From Candidatus Zixiibacteriota bacterium (GTDB lineage: Bacteria > RBG-13-66-14 > B26-G2 > WVWN01), in contig WVWN01000053.1 of the NCBI GenBank assembly GCA_011773985.1, positions 1 through 64,000 on the forward strand: 64,000 nucleotides of DNA, given 5' to 3'. The notes beneath the pieces are model-generated. The model did not search any database and was not told the DNA's origin. It was given only the letters and a program-made list of their open reading frames with translations. The position numbers were made by a program, and so were the translations under genes. This document shows positions 28,146-36,606 of the stretch, piece after piece; the first letter of the stretch is position 1; every line of letters starts with the position of its first letter.

Positions 28146-29324
28146 ATGGCTAACGATATTGTAATCGCGGGCATTTGTCGGACCGCGATCGGCAAGTTCC
28201 TCGGGACGCTCACGCCGGTCCAGGCGTGGCAGCTGGGCGGGGCCGCGATCAAGGGCGCGCTGGAGCGTTCGGGGGTGAAGCCGGACCAAGTGGACGAGGT
28301 GATAATGGGTAACGTCGTCTCCGCGGGTATGGGCCAGGCGCCGGCACGGCAGGCGGCCATCGCCGCGGGCTTGCCCGCATCCGTGAACTGCGTAACGATT
28401 AATAAGGTATGCGGCTCCGGCGCGAAGGCGATCTCGATGGCGGCGCAGGCTATCAAGGCGGGCGACGAGGAGGTGGTCGTCGCCGGCGGCTTCGAGTCGA
28501 TGTCCAACGTTCCGTTCTACTTCTTCAAGGGCCGGTCCGGCCAGAAGTTCGGCAACATGGAGCTCGTCGACGGCATGATCCACGACGGCCTGTGGTGTGC
28601 CTTCGAGGGTAAGCACATGGGCTGCCTGGGCGACTTCACCGCGCAGAACTCCGGCATCAGCCGCGAGGAGCAGGACGATTGGGCCGCGAAGAGCCAGGCC
28701 AAGGCGCTGGCCGCGATCGCGGCGGGCAAGTTCAAGGCCGAGATCGTCCCCGTCGAAATCCCGCAGCGCAAGGGCGAGCCAATAGTCTTCGACACCGACG
28801 AGGGGCCGCGCGAGACCACCGTGGAGAAGCTCGCGAGGCTCAAGCCGGCGTTCACTAAAGACGGCACCGTCACCGCGGGCAACGCGCCGGGCCTTAACGA
28901 CGGCGGCGCGGCGACGGCCGTCATGACCGCGGACAAGGCCAAGGAATTGGGCGTCACGCCCGACGCAACCATCGCCGGCTACGCGTCGGCGCACGTCGAG
29001 CCCAAGATGCTCTTCTACGCGCCGGTGGACGCCGTCAAAAGGTTGATGGCCAAGACGGGCGAGTCTATCGGCGACTACGACCTAATCGAGATCAACGAAG
29101 CCTTCAGCGCGCAGGTCTTGGCGGACGGCAAGGAGCTCGGTTGGGATTGGGACCGCGTCAACGTCAACGGCGGCGCGGTGGCGCTGGGGCATCCCATCGG
29201 CGCCTCGGGCGCGCGCATCCTGGCGACGCTAGTTTACGCGCTCAAGGACCGCGGTTTGAAGCGCGGCCTGGCCACCGCTTGCCTCGGCGGCGGCGGCGCG
29301 GTCGCGATGAGCGTAACGGTTTAA
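28146..29324 (+). CDS. Acetyl-CoA C-acetyltransferase (thiolase)
   Basis: 392 residues, standard length. The acyl-accepting Cys lies at residue 89 in [33 protein letters not shown] (catalytic His) and TACLGGGGA (second Cys) follow. It cleaves acetoacetyl-CoA with CoA or runs in reverse. The start ATG at 28146 has GAAGGAGG upstream; a GTG five codons earlier overlaps that site. Confidence 0.95.
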   Translation: MANDIVIAGICRTAIGKFLGTLTPVQAWQLGGAAIKGALERSGVKPDQVDEVIMGNVVSAGMGQAPARQAAIAAGLPASVNCVTINKVCGSGAKAISMAAQAIKAGDEEVVVAGGFESMSNVPFYFFKGRSGQKFGNMELVDGMIHDGLWCAFEGKHMGCLGDFTAQNSGISREEQDDWAAKSQAKALAAIAAGKFKAEIVPVEIPQRKGEPIVFDTDEGPRETTVEKLARLKPAFTKDGTVTAGNAPGLNDGGAATAVMTADKAKELGVTPDATIAGYASAHVEPKMLFYAPVDAVKRLMAKTGESIGDYDLIEINEAFSAQVLADGKELGWDWDRVNVNGGAVALGHPIGASGARILATLVYALKDRGLKRGLATACLGGGGAVAMSVTV

Positions 29325-29351
29325 TAATAACCCATAAGCAGGGGAGGCAAC

Positions 29352-30203
29352 ATGGCGATAAAGAAAGTCGCCGTCGTAGGCGGCGGAACGATGGGCAACG
29401 GCATCGCGCACGTCTTCGCGCAGTCGGGCTTCGACGTTACGTTAATCGAGCAGTCGGACGACTTCCTAGAACGCGCGCTCGCGACCATCAAGAAGAACCT
29501 CGAGCGGATGGTCAAGAAGGAGAAGATCACGCAGGAGGACGCCGACGCGGCGCTGGGCCGCATCAAGAAGTCGACGGACCTGGACGACGCGAAGGACGCG
29601 GACCTGGTCGTGGAGGCGGTCTTCGAGGACCGCGACCTAAAGAAGAAGATCTTCAAAGAGCTGGACGAGAAGTGCAAGGCCGAGGCCATCCTGGCGTCGA
29701 ACACGAGCTCGATACCCATCACCGAGATCGCCGGCGTCACGAAACGCGCCGATAAGGTCATCGGCATGCACTTCATGAACCCGGTACCGGTGATGAAGCT
29801 GGTCGAGCTCATCCGCGGCATCGCGACCTCGGACGAGACTTACAACGTGGCGGAGGAGGCGGCCAAGGCCGTCGGCAAGACGCCGGTAGAGGTCAACGAC
29901 TTCCCGGGCTTCATCTCCAACCGCGTCCTGCTGCCGATGATAAACGAGGCGTGCTACGCGCTGTACGAGGGCGTCGCAACCAAGGAAGCTATCGACACCG
30001 TGATGAAGCTCGGCATGAACCACCCGATGGGGCCGCTCGAGCTGGCGGACCTCATCGGGCTCGACGTGTGCCTCGACATCATGGACGTCCTCTACGACGG
30101 CTTCGCGGACTCCAAGTACCGGCCCTGCCCGCTGCTACGCAAAATGGTCCTCGCCGGCTACCTGGGCCGCAAGACCAAAAAGGGGTTTTACGATTACGAA
30201 TAG
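29352..30203 (+). CDS. hbd: 3-hydroxybutyryl-CoA dehydrogenase
   Basis: 283 residues, single-domain type. An NAD(P) Rossmann motif GGGTMGNG lies near residue 10. [13 protein letters not shown] carries the catalytic His, and [11 protein letters not shown] starts the C-terminal helical domain. It oxidises 3-hydroxyacyl-CoA to the 3-keto form. GGGGAGG lies four bases before the ATG. It is the last gene of the plus-strand operon; a palindromic repeat and a hairpin follow. Confidence 0.95.
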   Translation: MAIKKVAVVGGGTMGNGIAHVFAQSGFDVTLIEQSDDFLERALATIKKNLERMVKKEKITQEDADAALGRIKKSTDLDDAKDADLVVEAVFEDRDLKKKIFKELDEKCKAEAILASNTSSIPITEIAGVTKRADKVIGMHFMNPVPVMKLVELIRGIATSDETYNVAEEAAKAVGKTPVEVNDFPGFISNRVLLPMINEACYALYEGVATKEAIDTVMKLGMNHPMGPLELADLIGLDVCLDIMDVLYDGFADSKYRPCPLLRKMVLAGYLGRKTKKGFYDYE

Positions 30204-30215
30204 AAGGGGTACGCT

Positions 30216-30243
30216 GTAGGCGCGCACAGCCGTGCGCCCCTAC
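30216..30243. repeat. REP-like 28-bp palindrome, copy 1
   Basis: GTAGG and CCTAC arms continue through one mismatch into GCGCAC / GTGCGC around an AGCC loop. A 28-bp palindrome of the same design lies at 32477-32504. A partial arm (TCGCCCCTAC) lies at 30251-30260. Both full copies are at 3' ends of genes, as REP elements usually are. Confidence 0.65.
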
Positions 30244-30273
30244 CGGCCAGTCGCCCCTACGAAAGCCATAAAA

Positions 30274-30295
30274 AACCCAGCCTGAAGGCCGGGTT
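30274..30295 (-). terminator. Intrinsic terminator for the minus-strand nadE unit
   Basis: The stem AACCC-A-GCC / GGC-C-GGGTT (30274-30282 and 30287-30295, one mismatch) closes a TGAA loop. On the minus strand it is followed by TTTTTT. It lies about 100 bases past the stop of the 128-residue hypothetical gene. On the plus strand the T-run is poor. The rest of 30204-30395 holds only the palindrome at 30216. Confidence 0.7.
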
Positions 30296-30395
30296 CTCCA
30301 TTGGGCGACCCGTTACAAATCTACGAAGCGCCGTAGCGAATTGGTCGAACACGGCGCACGGAAGACACCGGCCAAACCTAGTCTACGGCGGAACT

Positions 30396-30782
30396 TTACT
30401 CCGCTAAGCCGGAGATATCCTCCAACTCGCCGATAACGCTATCGAGGCTCGTCAAATCATGCTCGAGCAGGATAGGCATTACTTTGCCGTAAATACGGAG
30501 GTGTTTATCCCGCCTTTCGGGCGCGGCGGCGATGCAATCCCGGTAGCGGTCGAGGTCGCCGCCCAGATGGTATATCTCGGCTTCCACCTGTTCGCGTTCG
30601 GAACGTCGCGCCGCGCTCCGTATCTTGCGTAACCGATCAAGACATACGAACGCCGCCGCTCCGAGTTCGCGAGCAGCCCTCCGCCAATCAAGTACGATCT
30701 TCGTGGCAAGGCCTGAATACCAGGTAACCATCGCCCCGACCGCGCCAACGACCACGCCGACAAGTACGTCTCCTACTCCCAC
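30396..30782 (-). CDS. Hypothetical protein with one N-terminal membrane helix
   Basis: 128 residues. A hydrophobic N-terminal segment (about 5-27, VLVGVVVGAVGAMVTWYSGLA) is followed by an Arg- and Glu-rich helical domain. The start is GTG at 30780-30782 with AAGGAGG eight bases upstream. It overlaps nothing and begins right after the TAG of the preceding broken frame. I recognise no family. Its place behind nadE and the terminator after it show it is the last gene of that unit. Confidence 0.65.
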   Translation of the reverse strand: MGVGDVLVGVVVGAVGAMVTWYSGLATKIVLDWRRAARELGAAAFVCLDRLRKIRSAARRSEREQVEAEIYHLGGDLDRYRDCIAAAPERRDKHLRIYGKVMPILLEHDLTSLDSVIGELEDISGLAE

Positions 30783-30958
30783 CTACTTATCCTCCTTTAT
30801 CTTCTCGAGCCACCGCCGCCCTTCCCACCACCCCAAGGTGCCGCGCGTGCCGAACGCGCTCCCGTACCCGAGCTCCGCACCGCCCCGGCCCAGAAAAGCT
30901 CGTATTTACGCCCGAAGGCCGGCTCGCCGTCGACCTTCATCTTGTTTCCCTCGTTCAT
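30783..30958 (-). pseudogene. Frameshifted remnant resembling the SRPBCC protein encoded at 31989
   Basis: An ATG at 30958 lies four bases after the nadE stop and opens a frame reading K-V-D-G-E-P-A-F-G-R-K-Y-E-L-F-W. This closely matches the K-A-D-V-E-P-L-V-G-G-K-Y-E-L-F-W of the neighbouring SRPBCC protein. After W-A-G the reading degenerates, while the minus-one frame continues as a plausible peptide (GSAFGTRGTLGWWEGRRWLE, then KIKEDK) to a TAG directly before the next GTG. One missing base would join the two. It could be a decayed paralogue fragment, an assembly indel or two tiny unrelated frames. Confidence 0.4.
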
Positions 30959-30962
30959 GCGT

Positions 30963-31862
30963 TTAAGGCGCGTAAACCTCCCGCATATGCCGCGACCGTT
31001 GAACCATACGCCGCACATGCCGCACGGTTCTCTCTCCGACCCCCAAGGCGCCAGTTATCTCCGCGTCTCCCCATCCTTCTTCCAAAGCCAACAGGATGAG
31101 GTCGAGCTCGCCGTAGGCAACCCCAATCGCCAACTCGTCGGTGACGCCGGGGATGACGTCCGGCGACGGCGCCTTATCTATGATCGCCGCGGGGATACCC
31201 AGGTATCGGGCGAGATCCCTCACCTGCGTCTTATATAAGTTTAAGAGCGGCATAACGTCCGCGGCGGCGTCGCAGCCGTGCTTCACGAAAAATCCGATCT
31301 CGTATTCGCTCTTGTTCCCGGCTCCCACGACCAACCTGTTCTCGAGCTCCGCGTGGAAGTAGAGAACCACCATCCTGAGCCTGTGCTTGCTTCGATAGTA
31401 AGCGTTGATCTTTTTTAGGTAAGAGTTAAAGGGCTTGCCCTCGGAACCCAAGAGCGCCGCCGAAAAGGGGGGCTCGCCGGCCTTCCTTTCGTAAAAATGG
31501 TGAGCCTTCTTGATTAGAAAACCTTTCACGCGCCTCGGCAAAAAGAACTCGTCCACAGGGGATAATCGGTACACGCCGAGCTTCTTAAGATAGGGGGTAA
31601 TGTCTACCACCCTCGCCTCGATCCCCAACTCGTCGGCGACTTCCAGCGCGTCCCGTACGTGCTCCTTCTTCGATTCCTTCTCGGGCATGACGAGGGCCAA
31701 CGTTTTCGCCGGACCCAGGGCCCTTTGGCATAGCGCGGCGACCACGGCCGAGTCAAGCCCCCCGCTCAGGCCCAAGATAGCCCCCTCCCTCTTCAACTCC
31801 TCCGCGTACCTCCCGATAAACTCCTCTAACGTCGCGGACAACGCCGCGGCCTCTATTTTCAT
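30963..31862 (-). CDS. nadE: NH3-dependent NAD+ synthetase
   Basis: About 299 residues without a glutaminase domain. It has the PP-loop SGGLDSA (about 32-38), VVGAGNKSEYEIGFFVKHGCDAAADVMPL and NLYKTQVRDLARYLGIP. It amidates nicotinate adenine dinucleotide in the last NAD step. Two starts are possible. The ATG at 31862 has GGAAG five bases upstream (chosen). An ATG at 31901 would add 13 residues but has GGGG only two bases away. The C-terminus after the core carries a helix-turn-helix-like stretch (ALGVGERTVRHVRRMV), which is unusual. Confidence 0.9.
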   Translation of the reverse strand: MKIEAAALSATLEEFIGRYAEELKREGAILGLSGGLDSAVVAALCQRALGPAKTLALVMPEKESKKEHVRDALEVADELGIEARVVDITPYLKKLGVYRLSPVDEFFLPRRVKGFLIKKAHHFYERKAGEPPFSAALLGSEGKPFNSYLKKINAYYRSKHRLRMVVLYFHAELENRLVVGAGNKSEYEIGFFVKHGCDAAADVMPLLNLYKTQVRDLARYLGIPAAIIDKAPSPDVIPGVTDELAIGVAYGELDLILLALEEGWGDAEITGALGVGERTVRHVRRMVQRSRHMREVYAP

Positions 31863-31988
31863 TTTATCTTCCAATGTCCTTAACCTATTATCCGAATCCA
31901 TTTCCCCGAGCCCGGGTTAGGCCGAGGCCGTCCCGGCGAAAGAAACGAAGCCCGACGAAGGCGGCGGCCCGCGGCCGCCTCCCCCGCT

Positions 31989-32441
31989 TTATGCCAACTG
32001 CTTCTCTAGCTCCCTAAACGCGACGTCCCATTGGACCTCGAACCACCGGCGCGCCTCCTCCCATTCCGGCGCGCCCCGCCACCCGGAGTGGACCAGGTGG
32101 ACCTCCGTATACGACTCCCCCTCTTCCTCGCCCGGGACGAACGCGACGGTAACGTGCGTCAGCGGGTCGCACTCGTTCATGAAATCGGAGTACTGCTTCG
32201 GTCCCTTCCACTCGAAGGCCAACAGCTTCCCCTCCTCGAGCGCCGTGACCCGGCAGCCAATGGTGCTGTCGAACTCGGGCTCCTCCGGATTCCAGAAGAG
32301 CTCGTACTTGCCGCCCACGAGCGGCTCGACGTCCGCCTTGACCGTGAGCCACTTCTCCAGCAAATCGCTCGAGGTGAACATCTCGAACGCCCGCGCGGCG
32401 TCGCACGGCAATTTGACCGTTCGGTAAATTATCTTATCCAT
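31989..32441 (-). CDS. SRPBCC (AHSA1-like) domain protein
   Basis: 150 residues of the START/Bet v1-like fold. IYRTVKLPCDAARAFEMFTS opens the domain, then W-L-T-x-K-A-D-V-E-P-L-V-G-G-K-Y-E-L-F-W, FEWKGPKQYSDF and VHLVHSGWRGAPEWEEAR (end of the hydrophobic cavity and last helix). Such proteins bind small lipophilic ligands or act as Hsp90 cochaperone-like domains; the ligand is unknown. A GGAAGGG lies before the ATG. It stands between the radical SAM gene and nadE, and a fragment like it lies downstream at 30783. Confidence 0.85.
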   Translation of the reverse strand: MDKIIYRTVKLPCDAARAFEMFTSSDLLEKWLTVKADVEPLVGGKYELFWNPEEPEFDSTIGCRVTALEEGKLLAFEWKGPKQYSDFMNECDPLTHVTVAFVPGEEEGESYTEVHLVHSGWRGAPEWEEARRWFEVQWDVAFRELEKQLA

Positions 32442-32476
32442 CGCCCTTCCTTTCCCAGCGTCGTCGTCAATCCCCG

Positions 32477-32504
32477 GTAAGGGCGCAAGGCCTTGCGCCC
32501 CTAC
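32477..32504. repeat. REP-like 28-bp palindrome, copy 2
   Basis: GTAAGGGCGCAAGG / CCTTGCGCCCCTAC, same length and layout as the copy at 30216-30243. It overlaps the stop codon of the radical SAM gene (32501-32503), so the palindrome supplies the end of that gene. Confidence 0.65.
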
Positions 32505-33391
32505 TCCAGGCCGTAAACCTGCCGCGGCGCAAGGTACTCCGGGAATTTATCGATCAAGGCCAGGCGCGCGAGGTAGCACAAATGACACTCGTCGACGTAC
32601 TCCTCTCGAAGCTCGAGGTCGTACGCGCGGACGAGCTCGGCCGGGCCGCCGCGCAACAGCGGCCCGCAAATCGGGTGGGCGTCCGCGTCGTATTCCTTAG
32701 CCAATCGCGACAGCGGCGTCTCCCACATATTGCCCATGCTTAGCCCCTGGCATAGGTGGACGTGGCCGAAGGGGTCGACGTGTACGCGGCCGGGGTTCCG
32801 TAGCTCCTCGTGGGGGCATTCGGTGAACTCCATCCACGGCCTGGTCGGCAAACCCTCCACCAGCTTATCGACGGCGCGACCCCGCAACACCGCGCCCCCT
32901 CTTATCACCGGCTCGCCCTTCTCGACGCCGAACTCGACCGTCGGCTCGTCGATGCAGATCGAACCGGTGGGAACGTCGAGCTCGGCCGCGGCGCGGGAGG
33001 CCACCTTGGCCGGCGTCTCCTCCTCCTCGCCGTGGTGGTAGGCGTCGTCGCTGAGGGAGAGGTCGTCGGCGCCGACCTCTTTAAGCGGCTCGAGCCAGAG
33101 CGAGGCGTCCTCTCGAGCCGTGGCCCAATAGCAGTTGGTCACGACGCCAGCCTTGAAGCCGCGCGCCTGCGCCAATTTGATTCCCTCGACCATCAAGGGG
33201 TAATAGAGAAACGGCTCGCCGCCCTCGTAGTATATCCACTCTACCGACCCGAATTCGGCCGCTTCGTCGAGGACCGCCCGGATCTGCTCGAGCGTAAACG
33301 TCCCTTCCGACTTCGGGCCGCAGTAGAGGAAGCAGTGGTCGCACTCGAAGTTGCACGCGTACGTCAAAAGAAAATGTATGCCCTTCAGCAT
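32501..33391 (-). CDS. Radical SAM protein with extra C-terminal cysteines
   Basis: 296 residues. The radical SAM motif C-N-F-E-C-D-H-C (Cys13, 17, 20) sits at the very start, followed by YYEGGEPFLYYPL. The C-terminal third has further cysteines (E-C-P-H-E, H-L-C-Q-G, P-I-C-G-P and E-C-H-L-C-Y), which suggests a SPASM- or twitch-like auxiliary cluster. The reaction is unknown. It starts 27 bases after the stop of the HgcAB-like gene with AGAGGAG upstream, so it is probably co-transcribed with it and the CpaM-like gene. Confidence 0.88.
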   Translation of the reverse strand: MLKGIHFLLTYACNFECDHCFLYCGPKSEGTFTLEQIRAVLDEAAEFGSVEWIYYEGGEPFLYYPLMVEGIKLAQARGFKAGVVTNCYWATAREDASLWLEPLKEVGADDLSLSDDAYHHGEEEETPAKVASRAAAELDVPTGSICIDEPTVEFGVEKGEPVIRGGAVLRGRAVDKLVEGLPTRPWMEFTECPHEELRNPGRVHVDPFGHVHLCQGLSMGNMWETPLSRLAKEYDADAHPICGPLLRGGPAELVRAYDLELREEYVDECHLCYLARLALIDKFPEYLAPRQVYGLE

Positions 33392-33418
33392 AGGTCCGCT
33401 CCTCTTACCATAGCTTTT

Positions 33419-34651
33419 TTAGCGCCGCCGACGCGGCGAATTGCGGCCCACGCCCGCAACGCGTTCGCCCAAAAGGTTTAATTTAAATTTCCTTATCGTC
33501 GCCGGCGACAATATTTCGCCCCGCGGCCCCGTAAAATATAACGCGTCGAAGGGACATTGTACGATACAGGCGCCGCATTGCACGCACCGCCGGGAACCGA
33601 CGAGCGTCGCGGTGTGTTTAGCTCGAGCCACTCGATAACAGTTCCGAGGGCACACCTGCTCGCAGAAACCGGCGCCCCTACACCTTTCCTTATCGAGAAA
33701 TACGGTGAGGAATATATCCGCGTGTAAGCCGCTTTTATAGACAGGCGTACTCCCCTTCAAGTCGATACTCAGCAGGAGAACGATGATAAATGAGACGAGG
33801 CCCCAGCGGAAAATGGACCACCGGCCTAAGCCGTCGGCAAAGAGGTAAAAAATAATAAGGCCTAAGATAAAGACGCTCCATAGAATAATTAAGACGCGGC
33901 TGAAATCAAATACAACGGTATATTTACTGAACGCCGTTCCGCCTTTCCCGGGCCGGAGCCAACTCGAATATAGGGGGAATGATAAAAATACCAATGACGA
34001 CAGGGCCCATATAAGAACCGTCAGGGGCAGGACTATCCGCAGCCAAAAGAGGGCCGTCGCTAAAGCCGCGATAACCGAGAAAGGGAAGGCCCACATACAG
34101 GCCATTTCGACGCGCTGCCCGAGCGCGAAATCCACCTGACGCGTCGCGGCCGTCTTCTCGAACCCGCTCGTGATAAAAACGGGGATATCCCTCGCATATA
34201 CCGGCCCCCAGATCACTCTCCACCCGGCTTTTTTCCGTATAACGCCAGCCTCGACGCCGGTCGCGGCGAGCTGAGGAAGGACCACGTCGCGGTGGGTTAC
34301 GAGGCTTTCCACGCCGCTGGTTTTCAGGACCGAGATGACGTCGTGGTCCGTAAAATGCCCTCCCGCGGCGCCACACCACACGTTGTACCCTCTACTGTTG
34401 GCCACGAGGAGATAACAATCGATGTCGCGCAAAGCCCGGCTAACGCGGACGACGGTCAAATGATAATTACCGGTGAGGAAAACGGGCGAACTCTTATCGG
34501 GCGCCCCTATTTTTATTACGCCCGTTCTACAAGGAAAAGGAACGACCCGCAACAACGTCTCGAAGACGTTAACCGCCGCATACGCGAGCAGGTTTATACG
34601 CCGCTCCTTCCGCTTTTCCTCGCAATTAATTCGACAAAATTCTCCATCCAA
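33419..34651 (-). CDS. HgcA-HgcB-like corrinoid/ferredoxin fusion protein
   Basis: 410 residues joining two parts. Residues 55-180 form a corrinoid-binding domain with the cap-helix motif N-V-W-C-G-A-A-G-G (90-98); HgcA has N-V/I-W-C-A-A/G-G-K, where the Cys ligates cobalt. LPQLAATG and GPVYARDIPVF also match HgcA. Four or five membrane helices follow (about 186-300). Residues 320-370 are an HgcB-like ferredoxin. One cluster motif is canonical (Cys356, 359, 362, 366). The other has Cys324, 330, 334 and 338 with Ala327 at the usual second Cys. The TTG start (34651, GAGG upstream) overlaps the methyltransferase gene by 58 bases; a CTG just after that stop is an alternative. True mercury methylation is uncertain, as fused relatives tested so far are thought not to methylate. 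Confidence 0.85.
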   Translation of the reverse strand: MDGEFCRINCEEKRKERRINLLAYAAVNVFETLLRVVPFPCRTGVIKIGAPDKSSPVFLTGNYHLTVVRVSRALRDIDCYLLVANSRGYNVWCGAAGGHFTDHDVISVLKTSGVESLVTHRDVVLPQLAATGVEAGVIRKKAGWRVIWGPVYARDIPVFITSGFEKTAATRQVDFALGQRVEMACMWAFPFSVIAALATALFWLRIVLPLTVLIWALSSLVFLSFPLYSSWLRPGKGGTAFSKYTVVFDFSRVLIILWSVFILGLIIFYLFADGLGRWSIFRWGLVSFIIVLLLSIDLKGSTPVYKSGLHADIFLTVFLDKERCRGAGFCEQVCPRNCYRVARAKHTATLVGSRRCVQCGACIVQCPFDALYFTGPRGEILSPATIRKFKLNLLGERVAGVGRNSPRRRR

Positions 34652-35262
34652 CTCGACCTCACCCGCTCAACGATGAAACCCGCGTCCCGCAACTTGCCTG
34701 GGAGGTCCTCTACCGACCTCGTGGTCGTCTGCGTAATAACATATGTTATTACGACCAGCGGGAATCTCAGCAAGCCGTTAAGGACGCGCTTTAAAATATT
34801 TCTCGGCCTCGCTTCGTCCGCGACGAGCAACAGGCCCCCCGGCCTTAATATCCTTACCACCTCTCGCAAAGTGTAGCTCAACTCGTCCGCGCTTAACTCG
34901 GAAAGGCAGAGGCCGCTTGTAACAACGTCGTAGCTCGCGCTTCTTTCCGCCTCGAGCTCCGCGACGCCCATCTCAGCCAACTCAACGTATTCCGTCAGCC
35001 CTTCTTTCTGAAACCGCTCCCGGCCAACCTCTAACATCTGGGGGTTGACGTCGATTCCTTTCACGTGCGCCCCTCGGCGCGCGGCCATAAGGGTCAAGGC
35101 GCCGGTCCCGCAGCCGAGGTCGAGGACCAACTGCCCTCTCTTTATATAAGCGGCCAAACGTTCGTAAGCCCGGTCCAGCTTTCCGCAGGTGAGGATCCGA
35201 ATGCCACGGTCGTACCGGCGCGGCGCGGACTCGAGGACCTTCATCAAAATATATGTGCTCAT
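34594..35262 (-). CDS. Corrinoid protein-associated methyltransferase (CpaM-like)
   Basis: 222 residues, class I SAM-dependent methyltransferase with V-L-D-L-G-C-G-T-G-A-L (motif I, about 47-57), VKGIDVNPQML and a late LRPGGLLLVADE. The N-terminus K-V-L-E-S-A-P-R-R-Y-D-R-G-I-R-I-L-T is what I recall as distinctive for the methyltransferase that accompanies HgcAB-like fusions (named CpaM in some annotations). It overlaps the HgcAB-like gene directly downstream. The start ATG at 35262 has GGGGA five bases upstream; a TTG at 35316 would extend it by 18 poorly supported residues. It may methylate the corrinoid or an associated substrate; that is inference. Confidence 0.82.
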   Translation of the reverse strand: MSTYILMKVLESAPRRYDRGIRILTCGKLDRAYERLAAYIKRGQLVLDLGCGTGALTLMAARRGAHVKGIDVNPQMLEVGRERFQKEGLTEYVELAEMGVAELEAERSASYDVVTSGLCLSELSADELSYTLREVVRILRPGGLLLVADEARPRNILKRVLNGLLRFPLVVITYVITQTTTRSVEDLPGKLRDAGFIVERVRSSWMENFVELIARKSGRSGV

Positions 35263-35380
35263 ACGATTCCCCGCGCCTATGTCGGCCGACCCGGAAAGCC
35301 GGTCTTTATACCCCAACCGCAGTAATCGCCGTCGTACCGAGGTCGGCGTCGGCCCGCCCGAAACTTCCGGCCGATATAAT

Positions 35381-35401
35381 CCGCCGTTTTTTCCACGGCG
35401 G
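35381..35401. other. Inverted repeat in the gap upstream of the CpaM-like gene
   Basis: CCGCCGT (35381-35387) and ACGGCGG (35395-35401) form a perfect 7-bp stem. It lies in the 267-base gap between the baeRF-like stop and the CpaM-like start. It is not followed by a T-run on either strand, so it reads as a possible operator or leader hairpin rather than a terminator. I found no convincing promoter in the gap. Confidence 0.35.
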
Positions 35402-35529
35402 CCCGTCGCGAAAGACTTTCCGCTGCAACACCGTCACGGCGTCCTCGTCACTTTCTTTGAAGGTCCGAACCTCGAACATTCTCCACCACGTAAACGGCGT
35501 TCACCTTCACGCGCTAGAATAATTCGGCC

Positions 35530-36582
35530 TCAGTAATCGACTTTGAAACGCAACAACGCGCCGACGTGGCCGCCCTGGGCCAGCGCGCCGCCCGCTTCCG
35601 GGACGAAGCTCACGTGGGCGCCGGTCGCCTCGGCCAAGCTAGCCAATTTCTCGACGACCTCGGGCGCGCCGGCCGCCACTTCGTAAAAACCTTTGCCGAC
35701 GAGCAACGTATCGACGGCGCCCATCTGCAGCGCGCGCTCCGCGGCCGCGGCGCCCGCGACCGCCAGGCCGCCCCGCCTTAGCTCGCCGGCGAACCGCTCG
35801 AGTACCTTGGCTCCCTCTTCCCGCTCCGCCTCCTCGAGCACGGGCCTTATCTTTGCGAGCAGCTCGTCGTCGCCCGCGTCCAAGTCCCAGCGGACCGTAC
35901 CTATTACCTTGTCCCGCCACGCCGCCGGCAGCTCCTCCTCCACCGCGGCCACCATCCGGTCGCGGCCGGCGAGGAGGACGCGGCTCACGTCGCCCTCCGC
36001 GAAAACGTGCTCCGCCCGCCTCGCCACCTCGCCAGCGAAATGTTTTATTTCTTTATCGCGGCGCCGCTGGTACCGCATCTGCGACCAGCCGCCCACCTTG
36101 GACAAGTGGTGGACCTTTTCGCGCAGCGAGGTCTCCTCCTCCGCGACACGGCCGGCCGCGATATAAATTTTCGCGGCCGCCGCGTCCACGGTAATCACGC
36201 CCACCGGTTGGTACTCGTCGAGTTGCAACGCCAGCGGCGCGATAACCGCCTCGTCGTCCACCGCGAGCAGCGGCGCCGGCGGCATAACCAGCTCGACGCC
36301 CCGAACGAAGTCGGCTCCCAGGTCGGCGAAGAAGGCCAGCCCCGGCCCGGCGTATCCCTCGGCCTTCTTCCCATCAACGTAATCGGATAAAAACGACAAC
36401 GAGCCTTCGAAATAATCCCGCTCCCCGGCGTCCAGGAAAGGCGCCAGCCGCGCCGCCTCCTTGGCGACGAAGGCCGCGGCAGCGTCCCACCCTTCCGTAA
36501 GCGATAAGTACGCCGACAGGACCGTCCGGTCTGTCTCGGACAGTCGCGCAAGCTCGTGGAGCAGTTCTTCGGATACCTTCAT
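35530..36582 (-). CDS. Bacterial eRF1-like (baeRF/Vms1-type) protein
   Basis: 350 residues. The loop S-K-V-G-G-W-S-Q-M-R-Y-Q-R-R (162-174) is the variant GGQ-like loop of the baeRF/VLRF1 group, which resembles the peptidyl-tRNA-hydrolysing domain of eRF1 and Vms1. The last third (VSRVLLAGRDRMV, VDTLLVGKGFYEVA) fits the eRF1 domain 3 fold. It could release nascent chains from stalled ribosomes. Pathway partners are not visible nearby. The gene lies upstream of the CpaM-like gene and downstream of a HAD hydrolase gene. Confidence 0.8.
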   Translation of the reverse strand: MKVSEELLHELARLSETDRTVLSAYLSLTEGWDAAAAFVAKEAARLAPFLDAGERDYFEGSLSFLSDYVDGKKAEGYAGPGLAFFADLGADFVRGVELVMPPAPLLAVDDEAVIAPLALQLDEYQPVGVITVDAAAAKIYIAAGRVAEEETSLREKVHHLSKVGGWSQMRYQRRRDKEIKHFAGEVARRAEHVFAEGDVSRVLLAGRDRMVAAVEEELPAAWRDKVIGTVRWDLDAGDDELLAKIRPVLEEAEREEGAKVLERFAGELRRGGLAVAGAAAAERALQMGAVDTLLVGKGFYEVAAGAPEVVEKLASLAEATGAHVSFVPEAGGALAQGGHVGALLRFKVDY

Positions 36583-36606
36583 AGCATCTTCGCAACTATT
36601 AAATTA

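Noticed and set aside
32501-35262. Reading the cluster as a proven mercury-methylation locus
   Set aside because: The cap motif and ferredoxin differ from true HgcA/HgcB, and the genes are fused. Sequence alone cannot support Hg methylation.
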